Assembly (NCBI RefSeq): GCF_023053635.1
Contig: NC_086182.1
Location: forward strand, 34,266,001-34,330,000
Length of the DNA stretch: 64,000 bases
Direction of reading: 5' to 3'
Origin: Elgaria multicarinata webbii
Taxonomy: Eukaryota; Chordata; Lepidosauria; Squamata; Anguidae
Shown: positions 1 to 11,270 of the stretch, piece after piece
How positions within the stretch are numbered: the first letter of the stretch is position 1
How the letters are laid out: each line of letters opens with the position of its first letter
Program-made: the position numbers and the translations under genes
The notes under the pieces: model-generated
Database searches by the model: none
The model's input: the letters and a program-made list of their open reading frames with translations, nothing else
What the model was told of the DNA's origin: nothing

Positions 1-191
1 TCTCTTGGGTTTTAATGGCTGTTTTGATTTCTTGATCGGGTATTGTAGATCATTTTGAGGTTTTTTTTCCCCCCTCCTGAATATGGGAAGCTGTCTATAA
101 ATTCTTTCGACTTGGATCCAGGACAAAGTGGACCGAATTGGCCCGCCTCGCTTGGTTTCAGGGATTCAGCCCGTGATGGTGCACATCCCTA
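1..191 (-). mobile_element. hAT-like DNA transposon end (cut by window edge)
   Basis: Read on the minus strand, the segment starts TAGGGATGTGC at 191, the same type of terminal sequence seen in the complete element at 17213-17778. The other terminus would lie outside the window. No transposase is visible. The boundary is set only by the terminal motif. Confidence 0.4.
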
Positions 192-420
192 CTTTCCACA
201 CCAGCTGTGAGTGGAGAAAGTAGAAGGGTTGGATCACCATCTCCCCCTTCTGCAGTTGGAGCTCTGTCTTCAACTTTGAAGTATTTTCCCTCGACCAATT
301 CCTGGGGTGTTTTCCCAGGGACTGTACGATTACTCCTTCTAAATACTTTTTTTTAGTGACTAACATAACAGGACTATTAATATCTTCAAGCAACATCTTT
401 CACCTTCTGCCTTCACCTGC

Positions 421-492
421 TCTGATGTGAATCAAAGAGTACTGTAGCCAAGGTAGCCACCTTGGGTATAGTACCCTTTGATTCACATCAGA
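421..492. repeat. 72-bp near-perfect palindrome
   Basis: The arm beginning TCTGATGTGAATCAAAG at 421 is repeated in inverse at the right end (CTTTGATTCACATCAGA ending at 492). The arms agree at about 32 of 36 positions and leave a loop of about 4 bases. No flanking target duplication was found. It is probably a fold-back MITE, although its size also resembles a short hairpin RNA precursor. Confidence 0.75.
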
Positions 493-549
493 ACAGTCAA
501 TTCATATTTGAGAAGTACTTTATATATAGTAAGGAGTTGTCTTTAACTG

Positions 550-692
550 AGGCCCTTTCTACACCTACGGGTTATCCCAGGAAAATGGAGGGATTGTCCC
601 TGCCTGCTCCCGGGATCCCCTGTGTGGAATTTGGATCCACAGGAATGATCCTGGCAAGATCCCAGGATATAGGGCTGGTGTAGACATGCCCT
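550..692. mobile_element. Short non-autonomous DNA transposon (MITE)
   Basis: Imperfect terminal inverted repeats: AGGCCCTTTCTACACC at the left, and the inverse of AGGGCATGTCTACACC at the right. The interior holds CCCGGGATCCCCTGTG and a partner, making a small inner palindrome. The CTACACC core also occurs in the ends of the elements at 22851 and 37827. No clear target duplication. Confidence 0.55.
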
Positions 693-1374
693 GAGGCAGA
701 ACAATTATGCATTAGGCCTTGTTATGGACTGCTGCTAATCTTGGGAGCCAGTTTACAGTGTTTTATCTGTAATGGCTCATGTACAGTTTGCATGCATGAA
801 CAGTTTGCATGCATAACAACAGTGCTTGTGTGAACCAGCCCTTAGTGAGAACCATTTTTAGCACTGGTACTGTACACTTTCCATAGTGCTGAGCCAAACA
901 CTCTGATTAGAAGTTTCTTTAAATGGTGTGTTGAGGTGTGTATGCAGAGCTATGGGATGTGGGAGAACTATGCTTCCCAGAGTTTCATGTCGTGAACACC
1001 GGCTATTTATGCTCAGGACTTTTATAGTAGGCAAAAGGACTGAACTTGGACATCTATTCCATGCAAAGTTTATGCTGTGTTCACTGAATTATAGTTTAGG
1101 AAAGAGTCCTAATTACTTAAACACACACATACACACTGCTGTGCATGACGCACGGTGTAACTCTGATTCTCTTGCTTGGGTTGAAGTTCAGTATCATTAG
1201 GCATGCCCTTTTTGGAAGCATGCTTAATGTGCACAGCCATGCACAGATGGCCTGAGCAGGCTTGGGAGCAGATTTTTCTCTTCATTTGTGTGATGCGGAA
1301 TAGTCTTTTAAGTGACTAAAGCACAGTTGCAATAATGACAAAGAAATCCAGATGTCTTTTAAAGAACCAAAGGG

Positions 1375-1375
<1 letters not shown>
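693..1375. other. No gene or classified repeat seen
   Basis: Anonymous sequence. The only local structure noticed is a direct doubling of ACAGTTTGCATGCAT near 785-815. Short reading frames here look random. Confidence 0.5.

Positions 1376-1402
<27 letters not shown>
1376..1402. repeat. (GA)n microsatellite
   Basis: About 13 GA units directly visible. Confidence 0.95.
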
Positions 1403-1406
<4 letters not shown>

Positions 1407-1845
1407 AAAGAATACAAACAAAAGCTTTGTAGCATCATGATGAAAACAAACAAACAAAACAACTCCTGATAACATTTGTCACTGGGGGTCTTTCTATTTC
1501 ATGCTAAAATTCCCAGCTTTGCATCTCGGTTCTCCTTAGAGGAGTGGGAATTCTCTTCCACAAAGCAGTCCTTCCGTAACAGCTGAATGGTTTCCAAATT
1601 TTCTACTAAAGGAATTTCCCAATGGTATTCCACCTTTATTTACTTCTACATTTTTATTCTGCTCTTCTGAAATGCAAAGAGTTCCCCAAGCGCTCCTGAT
1701 AATACACATTTCAAAGTTTCACTATGTATTAAAGCACATTAGCTTATTAAAGGTTGGCTAGCAGGCTGATTTGGCAGACACGTTGCCTGTTCTAGGCCTA
1801 TTGCAGGAGGAAGGTGGGAATGGAGAGTTCTGTCCACGGAATGGT

Positions 1846-2012
1846 GGGCCCAGCTCAGTGGCAGAACGTGTGTGTTCTATGCAGAAGGCTCTGGGTTTGG
1901 TCCCTGGCATCTCCAGTTGAGGATACTCGGTGGCACGTGATGGAAGACCTCTGTGGTGGATGCTCTCAGCCAGCCAGATCCGATAATACCAGGGCTAGAC
2001 GGACAATAGACT
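1846..2012 (+). mobile_element. tRNA-derived SINE
   Basis: A tRNA-like head has an A-box-like CAGCTCAGTGGCAGAACG, then ATGCAGAAGG, a B-box-like GGTTTGGTCCCTGG, and CATCTCCAG. A tRNA-unrelated body follows (GTGATGGAAGACCTCTG). The same order recurs in other copies in this window, best preserved at 58172-58366. Family name not assigned. Confidence 0.75.
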
Positions 2013-3889
2013 AACCCTGATAAAAGATAATGTCCTTTGTTTCTGAAGGTCTGAACTCATGAGTCTTTCTCATCCACCCACCCTTCAAGAGCAATCTTCC
2101 TGTTGAAGGCTTTACTTTTGAGGTTCACTCAAGTAGACAGCAATACATTGCAATCACTTCAGAGAGTCACATTTTCTAAAAAGCAAAGTGGGCTTTTATC
2201 CTGATGTCTTTTGAGTTTCCAAAGACTACTTCAACACTTTCAGGTTGCCAGTTACACATTGCCAAAGGCGGGTGAAGTGCTGAATGATAGCTTTGTCTAG
2301 TTTTCTGATTTGCAGACTTCGGACTTCGGTGCTAAAACTTTCCACTCCATTCATAGAGGCTTCCATCAGTACCGTCCTTCCAGCAGGCCAAAGAGATAGG
2401 CACCCTCATTGTTCTTAAGCATCTCGCCACTGGGAGAGGATTAAATTTTGCGAAGGGGGGGAGTTTAATTATAAAATTTCAATAAAGCAAGTATTGGGGG
2501 GTATTTTAGGCCCTGCCCCCTTTTGTGTGTGGGCCCATTCACCACTAGAATGAAGCCCCCAAGACCTTCTCTCAAGGGAACTTGACACACCCACCCAGTC
2601 TGAAAGTGATCCACCAGCCCTGCCCAGGAGGCTCTCTTACTAACTTGAGGTTGGTTGCTGCTTCCTACAATGAAGCCAAACCTGCTAAGCAATCAACTGA
2701 ATATCTCATCCCCTTTAAACTTGTAGAGAATGGAAATGGTTCTTAAGTTGAAATCTCCCCCCACCTGCTTTGTTAACAGTTGTGGTCTGTGGGGCAGTCA
2801 GCTGGGGAGAGAAGCTGCCTGCCTCTCAAGCAGAATTCGGTTTCTTGGGAATCCAGGGGCAATAATTTATGCATTCCTGTTTCCCCCTGAACTGACTTAC
2901 TGAGTACATAACAGCTCCAAAGGCTCAGGCAAACAGAATTTTGCTTTGATGAGATTCCCCTCAAAATGCAATCCTCCTAAATGCTCTTTTTTTTTCTTGG
3001 GCACTTTGAATTAATTAAAGTCTTCCATCAAATTATACTGAAGTTTATCCCCCCTCTCTTCCTGAAACACCCTTAATTTCCATCCGCTTAACATAACTTC
3101 ACCCAAAGGATGATCCTTGCATGCTACATTTTTTTTTTCTAAAATATTGTGCTGGAGAGCTATAATTTGATTCTCCCCCCGCCCTCTCCTTTTGTGCCCT
3201 GCTAGAATTCCAGAGTCTGCAACATCCCATCAGCAATCTGCAGATGCAATGGTAATTACAAACCCACCAACTTCAGCAATATCTTGCGTTATATCCGTCC
3301 TTCAGGAACAATGCAGATAACATTCAGCCCCACAACGAGCGGAATGCCTCTGAGCTCCAGGATAACTGATGCGTAACATTTGAGGCTTTGATCCTTGCAT
3401 TAAATCTAGGAATAGAATTAGGCAGCCATGATTTTCTCCCCACTCCCAAATGGTGGCATCCCTGCAGCACTGTCTGCAAGAGCCTGAACACAGAGTTGTG
3501 TCCCTGAAGTGTTAGCCAGCGGCTACCCCACAACCTGGATGTTCTCCGGTGGCCAGAGAGGTGCAGCCCCTGGCTTCCCATCCCCCACCTCGGCTAAGCT
3601 CTTCAACTACCCTTCTCACTTGCTTTCAGTGGGAGGAAAAACTAGAGTCCTACTTGCGGGTGGGATTGCCAGTATTTTTTATTGCCCCTCTACTGGTGCT
3701 TTTTCAACATGCAAATTCCTCCTCCTCTGGCATGGAGATGAACTGATGGGGAAATATTAGGTTCTTTAAATCCAATGTGCCAGCCAGCTGTTAAGGGCAC
3801 AGATGCACTTAACTCTACATAAACTTCAACAAAAGCAGACCAAATACCCGCCCCCCCAAATAAAATCCATTCACAGTAGTTGTCTATGC
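2013..3889. other. No gene or classified repeat seen
   Basis: Anonymous AT-rich sequence with homopolymer T, C and G runs. Several short frames exist on both strands, but none shows a recognisable domain or splice structure. Confidence 0.5.
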
Positions 3890-4022
3890 AACAGGTTGAA
3901 AGTGTTATAAGGTCTTCAATCCATGGCATTATAGAAGTCGAGCGTTTATCCCGCCGATGTTGCAATATCAGTCTTTTAGCTGTCAAGAGGGCATGGAAAG
4001 TCCATTTGTGTTGACCATGCAT
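3890..4022 (-). mobile_element. L1-like LINE fragment, ORF2 C-terminal region
   Basis: The minus-strand translation contains AKRLILQHRRDKRSTSIMPW followed by IEDLITLST. This resembles the L1 ORF2 tail, where an A-(K/R)-hydrophobic-hydrophobic stretch, a basic K-W/R-K block, a proline or serine and E-W-I occur in that order. Only about 45 residues are recognisable, and neither end of the element could be placed. Confidence 0.5.
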
Positions 4023-5147
4023 TCACTTCCAGGAAGCAGGTAGATCATTTAAAAGAGCATGTGCATCAGTAAATATTAAGGAGTGTTCAAATACGAAATT
4101 TATCTGCATAATGAGCTCTTCCTCAAAAAGGGCAGCTACTGGGAATGGCCAAACAGATGCTTAATAGAAACATTAGCTGCATTGTTCCTCCAACAGCTGG
4201 CCGATAAACAACAGACAAACAATTATTAAAAAGACATTGCGGCATCTAACAGACATGAAACAAAAGGTTTTGCTTTTATGTACAGTTGTTGTTGGTGAAG
4301 GCAGGAGTAGTAGTCCAACGTCTGGAAGGCACCAGGTTGGGGGAAGGGTCTTCTAAGACGGTCAGCTGGTGGCACAGATGGTGAAAGCCCCAGTAGAACT
4401 TTTCTTGGGCAAAGAACTTTTGCACACCCAGTTCTGTAAATGACGCCGACGGAAAAAAGTTTAACTCCCCTATGCCAGCAAGTGAGCAAATCCCCCCCCC
4501 ACTTTCCTCTGTGTTGTGACGTGCTTGCTCAATATGTAGACACCACTTCACAAGTTAATGATCTGCTTTTGAGCACCTCGGAGAATCTCAGGTATTCAGA
4601 TGAGATCCAGGTGTAGAACGGAAGAGGCTCCCTGAGCCAAGGGGCTTTTTAGCCTGAGGCAGTCCTTAGTGCGCTAACGGTAGATAAGTGGAAACAGCTG
4701 GGCATTCAAGGCAGGCACTTTTTCAAGGAGGAGACTCGAGGGCAAAAGCGCTTTGTGAAATATGGCAAGGATACCCCCCTGGTCCCCCCCTTTTCCTGGC
4801 AAGTGAGATACTGAACATAATTCACAGCGGTAATAAATGTCTGCATTTCGAAGTGGAAAGGTTCCAAATTGCACACATGCCCACACACTCACCAATAATA
4901 GTAACCCCGACCTGCTCTTTATTAAAAAGGGTCTATTGTTGAACATAAGAGCTTATTGCAAAGAATAAACCTGCTGGTAAATCCAAATGGCCCATGGGGT
5001 GTTGCCCACCCCAATATAGTCAGAGGTTTGGGAGTTTTCTTCTGTGGTTGTTTATGACGTTGGTGGGAACTGGCGCACTGCCGTCTGCTGCTGGCCTATT
5101 GCATAATTTCCCACAGCCCTATTCTCCTCCTACCTTTACATTTGCTG
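4023..5147. other. Mostly anonymous; one hAT-like scrap
   Basis: Near 4300-4350 the words TAGTCCAACGTCTGGAAGGC and ACCAGGTTGGGGGAAG match one arm of the palindromic hAT MITE family described at 36448. The remainder shows nothing I can classify. Confidence 0.45.
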
Positions 5148-5235
5148 TTGCACAGCAGCAGAACATTTGGCCTAGGTTCAATCCCAGCATCTCCAGTTAA
5201 AAAAGGATGAGGCAGTAGACAATAGGAAACATTCT
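5148..5235 (+). mobile_element. tRNA-derived SINE fragment
   Basis: The B-box region GGTTCAATCCCAGCATCTCC is followed by AGTTAAAAAAGGATGAGGCA, as in the other SINE copies. The 5' head is decayed. Confidence 0.6.
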
Positions 5236-5294
5236 TCTTTGCCTGGACACTTGGCAGTTTGAGTCGAAAATATGGGGTTAGTTGGACTAATGCC

Positions 5295-5402
5295 AAGCTG
5301 GCGGCGTCTGGAAGTGTGGGAATACAACTCCCATCATCCATGACAATGATGGGAGTGTCAGTCCAGCACATCTTGAAGGCACCAGGTTGGGATGGCTGGG
5401 TT
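5295..5402. mobile_element. hAT MITE fragment with internal palindrome
   Basis: Contains ACAACTCCCATCATCCATGA and its inverse ATGATGGGAGTGTCAGTCC, then CACATCTTGAAGGCACCAGG. This is the same arm layout as the elements at 17059 and 44752. Termini are degraded. Confidence 0.55.
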
Positions 5403-5730
5403 GGAGTGTCAGGGGAGACCTCTGACCCAATCCTCACTCGCCCATGAAGCTCTTTGGATGAACTTGGTTGCTATTTCTCAGTCCAACCTACCTCACAGGA
5501 ATGTTGTGAAGATGAAATACAGGGAGGGGTTCCATGGACACTGCCCGGTGTGCCTCAGAGGGAGGATGTGATGATCATTCATGCACCAGGTTTGCACAGA
5601 TCATTGTAAAGTCCCACATTGTTCCATCTGGTGGTCCAAAATTGGATTACTTGGCGTAAAGGAATTGACGGATTAGGGCTGATGTAGGCAAGAGTTTCGC
5701 TTCTAATATCAGCTTGTCTTTCCATCCTTT

Positions 5731-5778
5731 AAAACAAACAAACAAACAAACAAACAAACAAACAAACAAACAAACAAA
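5731..5778. repeat. (CAAA)n microsatellite
   Basis: About 12 units of AAAC/CAAA directly visible. Confidence 0.95.
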
Positions 5779-6539
5779 TGTTTTCTGAAGGGTAAGTCTT
5801 TGCAGCCAGGGACATTTAAGTGCTTTTCTGCCCACTCCTCCTGAAAAGTTACATTTTGCAATTTGTCTCACTGGTATTTGTCGTTGGCTATTGGCAGCCT
5901 CTGTTCTGCCCCTTGTCCCATGGTGGGTTCAGCTTCTTGGGAGGCGACCTTTTACAGTCAGCAAGAGGGACGTTTGTTGCTGCTTCTGTTCTCTGTGCTC
6001 TCCCACTCCGCTCAAGTGTTTGGGATTTGATCCTAGCAGCGCTGTAGTCCAGTTCTGCAAATTGGATGCCACCTGGTGTTAAACTGTTAATCAAACACTG
6101 GTTTCTGGCTTTGAAACCTCCCTCTCCCTCTCTTTCTCTCTCTCTCTCTCTGTGTAAAACTTCTTCTACAGCTCTAATTAAAAGCTTCACCAGTACAAAT
6201 AATTCTCTATAAAATGTAGCATCCTACCCATACATACTGGTGTAGGCCACTAGGACGTACATTTTTTTGTGAGTATGCTCCTGAACCCTTAGAAGCTGCC
6301 TGTGCATGCTTCTTAGATGGTCTGCATGCAAACCCACATTTTATCGCATCTCAGTCTTCATTGTGTGATCCATATGTTAGTAGTATCAGTGGTAAAAGCA
6401 CTGGCCATTTTCCTGGAAAACAACATATCCATTAAAAGGGGAAATAATATAAAATGCAATTAACAGAATGGTACAACTAAGAATGCAATCTTATATGCAC
6501 TTCCATGAGAGCCTAAAATCCATCAAATACAAACATTCC
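5779..6539. other. No gene seen; short CT-rich tract
   Basis: A pyrimidine run (CTCTCT) lies near 6118-6151. Nothing else is recognised. Confidence 0.5.
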
Positions 6540-6599
<60 letters not shown>

Positions 6600-6626
6600 C
6601 CCACCTTTTGCCCAATACTGGGCCTA

Positions 6627-6675
<49 letters not shown>
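6540..6675. repeat. (ATT)n and (AAT)n arrays flanking an L2 tail
   Basis: (ATT)n spans 6540-6598, and (AAT)n spans about 6631-6675. Between them is CCCAATACTGGGCCTAA, the reverse complement of the tail seen at the end of the L2 element at 29340-30695 (CCCAGTATTGGG). This is probably a second, very short L2 3' end inserted at or next to the tail of the one that follows. Confidence 0.8.
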
Positions 6676-6676
<1 letters not shown>

Positions 6677-7428
6677 TATTTCTTACCCACCTCTCCATCC
6701 TGATCGAGGCAGGGAACAACAATCAGTATAAAATACATAAAATATTGATTAAAAACATAGTATACATTGTTAAAACTTCCTAAAAACATACTAATAACAT
6801 CCTGAAAGCATCCTAAAATTCCACTGCATATGCCTGCCAGAAGAGATCAGTTTTTATAGCTTTCTTAAATGCTAAAAGACTGTTAAGTTGACAAATCTCC
6901 TCTGGTAGGCCATTCCACAGTCTGGGAGCAGCAGAAGAGAAGGTCCTCTGGGTAATACCTGTCAGCCTAGTTTTGGCTGGCTGAAGGAAGTTCTTCCCAG
7001 AAGACCTGAGTGTGCGGGGCGGATTGTACGGGAGAAGGCGATCCCACAGGTAGCCTGGACCCAAACTATGTAGGGCTTTAAAGGTGATAACCAACACTTT
7101 ATACTTTGCCCGGAAACTAATCGGCAGCCAGTGAAGAGATTTTAAGACTAGTGTGATGTGGTCACCCCTAGGTGTACCGGTGACCAACCTGGCTGCCATA
7201 TTTTGAACTAGTTGAAGTTTCCAGACTAGGCACAAAGGTAGCCCTACGTAGAGTGCATTGCAGAAGTCGAGCCTTGAAGTTACCAGCGCGTGCACTACCA
7301 TCTTTAGGTCTTCCGACTCTAGGAAGGAGTGCAGCTGGCATATCAGCCAAAGCTGATAGTAGGCACTCCAGGCTGTTGCATCTATCTGGGCAGTCATTTG
7401 GAGTAACGCATCCAGAAGCACCCCCATA
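6676..7428 (-). mobile_element. L2-type LINE, 5'-truncated 3' end
   Basis: The minus strand encodes the region after the reverse transcriptase palm: LLQMTAQIDATAWSAYYQL, then VTSRLDFCNALYVGLPL, LKSLHWLPISFRAKYKVL, LGPGYLWDRLLPYNPPRT and WNGLPEEICQLNS. These are the conserved thumb and C-terminal blocks of L2 ORF2. The frame is open from 7425 to its natural stop at 6813. The endonuclease and catalytic palm are missing. An AT-rich 3' UTR and an (AAT)n tail finish the element. The truncation point at about 7428 follows loss of homology. Confidence 0.88.
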
Positions 7429-8964
7429 GCGAACTCAGGGCTCCCATGCCAACAGAAATGGAGCCCAAATGGTGCCATAATCTGAGAATTGAGAGGGACC
7501 CTTGAGAATGGACTTCAGAACAGCTGCCAGACCATCCTATGAATGGATGGGGTGTGATTGGTGTTGGTTTCTTAAGGTGGCATCATTGGGTGTGGGAGAG
7601 TTACACTAAAGGAAAACTAGCACGAGAGGACTTGCAAAGTGGTAGGCTGAGGGGAGATTGACCAATGTAATTGTGGTGTGTGTTGAAGTGTTCTAGAACA
7701 GCCCTTCTGAGAAGTACCCAATGTCATTCACTAGGGCTTGTGGATTACCCCACCGCCATCCCATAAGTTTTTATTCAAACCCAACATGCCAACTGGCTAA
7801 GCCAAGGGGGCCCTCCCCATCTTTTAGTGCCTTCCAGAAGACTTGAAAAATGCAAACAAAATGCTCTTCTTAAATCAATCAAAATGCTGTGGGGATAAGA
7901 AAGGGAAAATGATTTCACTTGTATCTCTTCAGCAGACTAGAAAATGGCCATCAATGGCCTTTCCCTGGTTTCCTCTGATGCTGAAGTTTGCCTTTTCCTT
8001 GTTCCTTTGTCTTCTTTTCCTTTCCCAGCTCTGTCAGAGACGTAAGTGAAATAAATAAATTAATCTTTCCCCCCTTCACTTGCTTTTGCCCAGGGAACAT
8101 TTTGATGCATTTCAAGTGCAATCAAAATTGCGTGTGCATCTGGGTGTTCGTGCTCCCCTGTAGGAATCTCTTTGCACAAAGTGAGCCCCAACATAAGGGG
8201 ATTTCTAAGTCTTTTAATGAGAGAGGAAAGTTTTTTAAAAACTGCTTTGTGATGCTGAGCCTAAGGAGGTATACACAGCAAAAAGGGGTATGTTGAACGA
8301 TCACTTTCTGAACATAACGTTGACTGTCTCAGCTAGACTTGGCACCTTGAAATATTACCCAAGAGCTTCTGTTTATGCTTCTTGCTCCAATGGATATTGC
8401 TTGTGTGAAACCACTGCAAATACTGTCCAGGAAAGGCAGATGACAAACCAGTTGAAATTGATAAAAGGTGCTCCAAGGCAGTGTGGCCGCTTGGGACTCG
8501 AATGACCAGATTTGGTCAAGGAGCAACCACAAGCTATGCACCTCCTCCTTTGTGGGGCAAGAGATCTAATCCAGAACATGGAATACACCAACTTCCCAGA
8601 TGTGGGAACCACTAGCCCACAGTGCCTCTATCTTGTCTGGGTTAGGGACTTTTTAAAGTGCTTTTAGTACTTTTGATCTTTTCTTTATGAGGCATTTACT
8701 GTGCATTCATTGTTGGTGTGACCTTCCAGTTCTGCTTCTGATTTTTAAGAGCACTTTCACAGGAAAATTTAGAGCTAGGAAAATGGAGTATTATTTACGG
8801 AAGCGAAAGAAAATGTATTTCCCTACCTGCATTGTTCTGCTATAGCACACCGCCACCTAGAGGTTATGTAGATGAAAAGCAAGAAAAGGAAAGTTCTTTG
8901 GGTAGATCTTGGATCTCAGTTCTGTGACGAAACCAAAATTAGATACAGCAGATTTACAGCCTTG
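7429..8964. other. No gene or classified repeat seen
   Basis: Anonymous sequence. Short frames at 7843-8505 show no recognisable domains. Confidence 0.5.
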
Positions 8965-9028
<64 letters not shown>

Positions 9029-9068
9029 TTTATTTATATAGCACCATCAATGTACATGGTGCTGTACT
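8965..9068 (-). mobile_element. Retroelement 3' tail with (TTA)n/(TTTA)n
   Basis: The reverse complement reads GTACAGCACCATGTACATTG, then ATGGTGCTATATAAATAAAT, then (AAT)n. The same tail occurs on the + strand at 41200-41304 inside a CR1. LINE or SINE identity is unknown. Confidence 0.65.
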
Positions 9069-9669
9069 TTGTATAGTACATTGTATAGCCTTGTATAGTA
9101 AAGCTCCTATTCTACTTCTGGTTTAAACTTGGTTTTACATGCTAGAATTGTTTTATTCCTCACTGCTGGTTTGAAGGTACAGTCAACCAATCAGTCAATT
9201 CAGCTTCAGTTTACTGGCCCTCATCCAGCCCATTGTCAAGTCCAGGCAGGGAATCAGTCCCACCACTTCATCCCACAATGCTTAATTATTTCATGGAGTT
9301 TGCTGCAACAGGATGTGTCAAGGTCCACGGGCTTGGAGGGCATTAAAATGAGGAGCAGGCATTGGGTTGCTTCCCATGGAGAGTAAAATGGAAGACTACA
9401 TGGGCCTTTGTTCTCATCTCCTTACGGTTTTGTGTGCATCATAGATGGGGGTCCATATCCCCACCATATGAAGGGGATTTTAAGACAGGTAACTGGTGAA
9501 CTGGCCTGTAGGTTTTGATTGCATGTATTGTGCAATGCCCAAGAATGTTGCTGATAGATGCTTTGTAGATGAAATCCATTGGGGTTAGATGCCAACACCC
9601 CCTGAGGTATTGATTCTGTAGCAAGTGGACCATCCCACGGTGCACTAGCCATAAGAGCAAAGAGGTTAG
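9069..9669. other. No gene or classified repeat seen
   Basis: Anonymous; only short frames. Confidence 0.5.
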
Positions 9670-9902
9670 AATCATAGAATCATAAAATAGTAGATTTGGA
9701 AGGGACCCATAAGGCCATCTTGAAGGCCTCTAGTGTGGGAGAGCCCACAAGCTCTCTAGGTAACTGGTTCCATTGTCGTACTGCTCTCAGTCAGGAAGTT
9801 TTTCCTGATGTCCACCAGATTCTGGCTTCCTGTAACTTGAGCCCATTATTCCGTGTCCTGCACTCTGGGAGGATCAAGAAGCGATCCTGGCCCTCCTCCG
9901 TT
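9670..9902 (-). mobile_element. CR1 LINE 3' end with internal deletion
   Basis: Begins with TCATAGAATCATAAAATAG, the reverse of the CR1 3' end repeat, and runs back into the ORF2 tail. It lacks the segment between the 'aaggccat' and 'cttgaaggcc' words that other copies keep (compare 19257 and 46146), about 85 bases. Confidence 0.88.
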
Positions 9903-10573
9903 TCTGTCTTTTTTAATTCTAGTGATTTGTTCCTATATAATTTTACATTTCGCCTCCTTCAGTCTATCCTGGTGTTTTCAGTCAGGGATTGAATGTGTCA
10001 TCATGTCTCCTTTTTGATTGCATGCCAGACTTCAGCGTAGGCCCAGGGGGTTAGAATGATGACCTTGCCTCTCCCTCCGTAGGTGGTTACCTTGAAGTGG
10101 TTGACCTGTGAAGCATCATGGGGTTCTTTTTAATAGAGGGTATGAAAGGTCTCATTAAAATGACAGCAGGAGCCTTGTTGCACTGGGGAAAGTGTGTATT
10201 TGGCCAGAGGGAGGGGGGATTGTAAATGGATGGGCAGGTTGTAGAAGGCAGGATTAAGACCCTAATAGAGAGGGCATGGATGTGTGGGTGAGGGATTTTA
10301 ATTTTTTAAAAATAGGATCAGAGACAGGACTTGTCCATTGTGCAGCCATCATCCTGGCAATTATCATTACCGGCATATTTATAGCAGTTAAATATTCAAA
10401 TTGGTGTTGAGTTTTTATAGCTCTCTAAATAAGAGGAGCATTTAGCAAGCAGAAACTGAGGCCTCTCCTGATTTATAGCAGCTCATTGCCCTTCACCCTT
10501 AAGAGAAGAGGCCTCGTTGGGTGCTCCGTCGCTCCGTTCCATCCTGGTGGTGGCTGGCCTTCTGCTTGGCACC
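9903..10573. other. Non-repetitive stretch, candidate conserved element
   Basis: 10340-10490 is free of recognised repeats and rich in homeodomain-like words (CAATTATCATTA, TTTATAGC). See findings. No coding signal. Confidence 0.35.
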
Positions 10574-10648
10574 TCTTATTTATTTTATTTATTTATTACA
10601 TTTCTATACCGCCCAATAGCCAGAGCTCTCTGGGCGGTTGAGAATTCT
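10574..10648 (-). mobile_element. L2 LINE 3' tail
   Basis: TTATTACATTTCTATACCGC followed by CCAATAGCCAGAGCTCTCTG is the reverse complement of the common L2 tail GAACCGCCCAGAGAGC...GGTATAGAAATG. Confidence 0.85.
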
Positions 10649-10892
10649 ATACTTGAGGCATAGCTTTCAGGAGTAGTGAGGGTATTGGTGATGAAGTTGG
10701 TGTCAGCGATAGCCGTCTCATGGGGCTCTTAGGAGGGAAAGTGTGAGAGTCCAAGGAGATATTATTGTTGGGAGGGACCATACTCAGTGGAGATTTTGAG
10801 CTGAGCAAGTTTCACAATTGCCTCCTTTTGTGTGGGATAGGAGGTCCTTCTTGGACAGTGCTTTTCTGATATGTCAATCATTCCTCCCTGGG

Positions 10893-11270
10893 CATGTTTA
10901 GCCCTGAGAAGAGAAGACTGAAGGGAGACATGATAGCATTCTTCAAATACTTGAAAGGTTGTCACACAGAGGAGGGCCACGATCTCTTCTTGATCATTCC
11001 AGAGTGCAGGACATGGAATAATGAGCTCAAGTTACAGGAAGGCAGGTTCCGGCTGGACATCAGGAAAAACCTCCTGGCTGTTAGAGCAGTATAACAATGG
11101 AACTAATGACCTAGGGAGCTTGTTGCCTCTCCCACACTAGAGGCCAAGAGGCAGCTGGACAGCCATCTGCCAGGGATGTTTTATGGTGGACTCCTGCATT
11201 GAACAGGGGGTTGGACTCAATGGCCTTGTAGGCCCCTTCCAACTCTAGTATTCTATGATTCTATAATTCT
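10893..11270 (+). mobile_element. CR1 LINE 3' end
   Basis: Encodes the CR1 ORF2 C-terminus: [20 protein letters not shown], then GRFRLDIRKNLL. The repeated 3' end ATTCTATGATTCTAT follows. The frame is broken after RAV (TAA at about 11091), where other copies read [14 protein letters not shown]. 5'-truncated. Confidence 0.92.

Noticed and set aside
6540-6675. CRISPR-like array
   Set aside because: Simple (ATT)n and (AAT)n runs without spacers.
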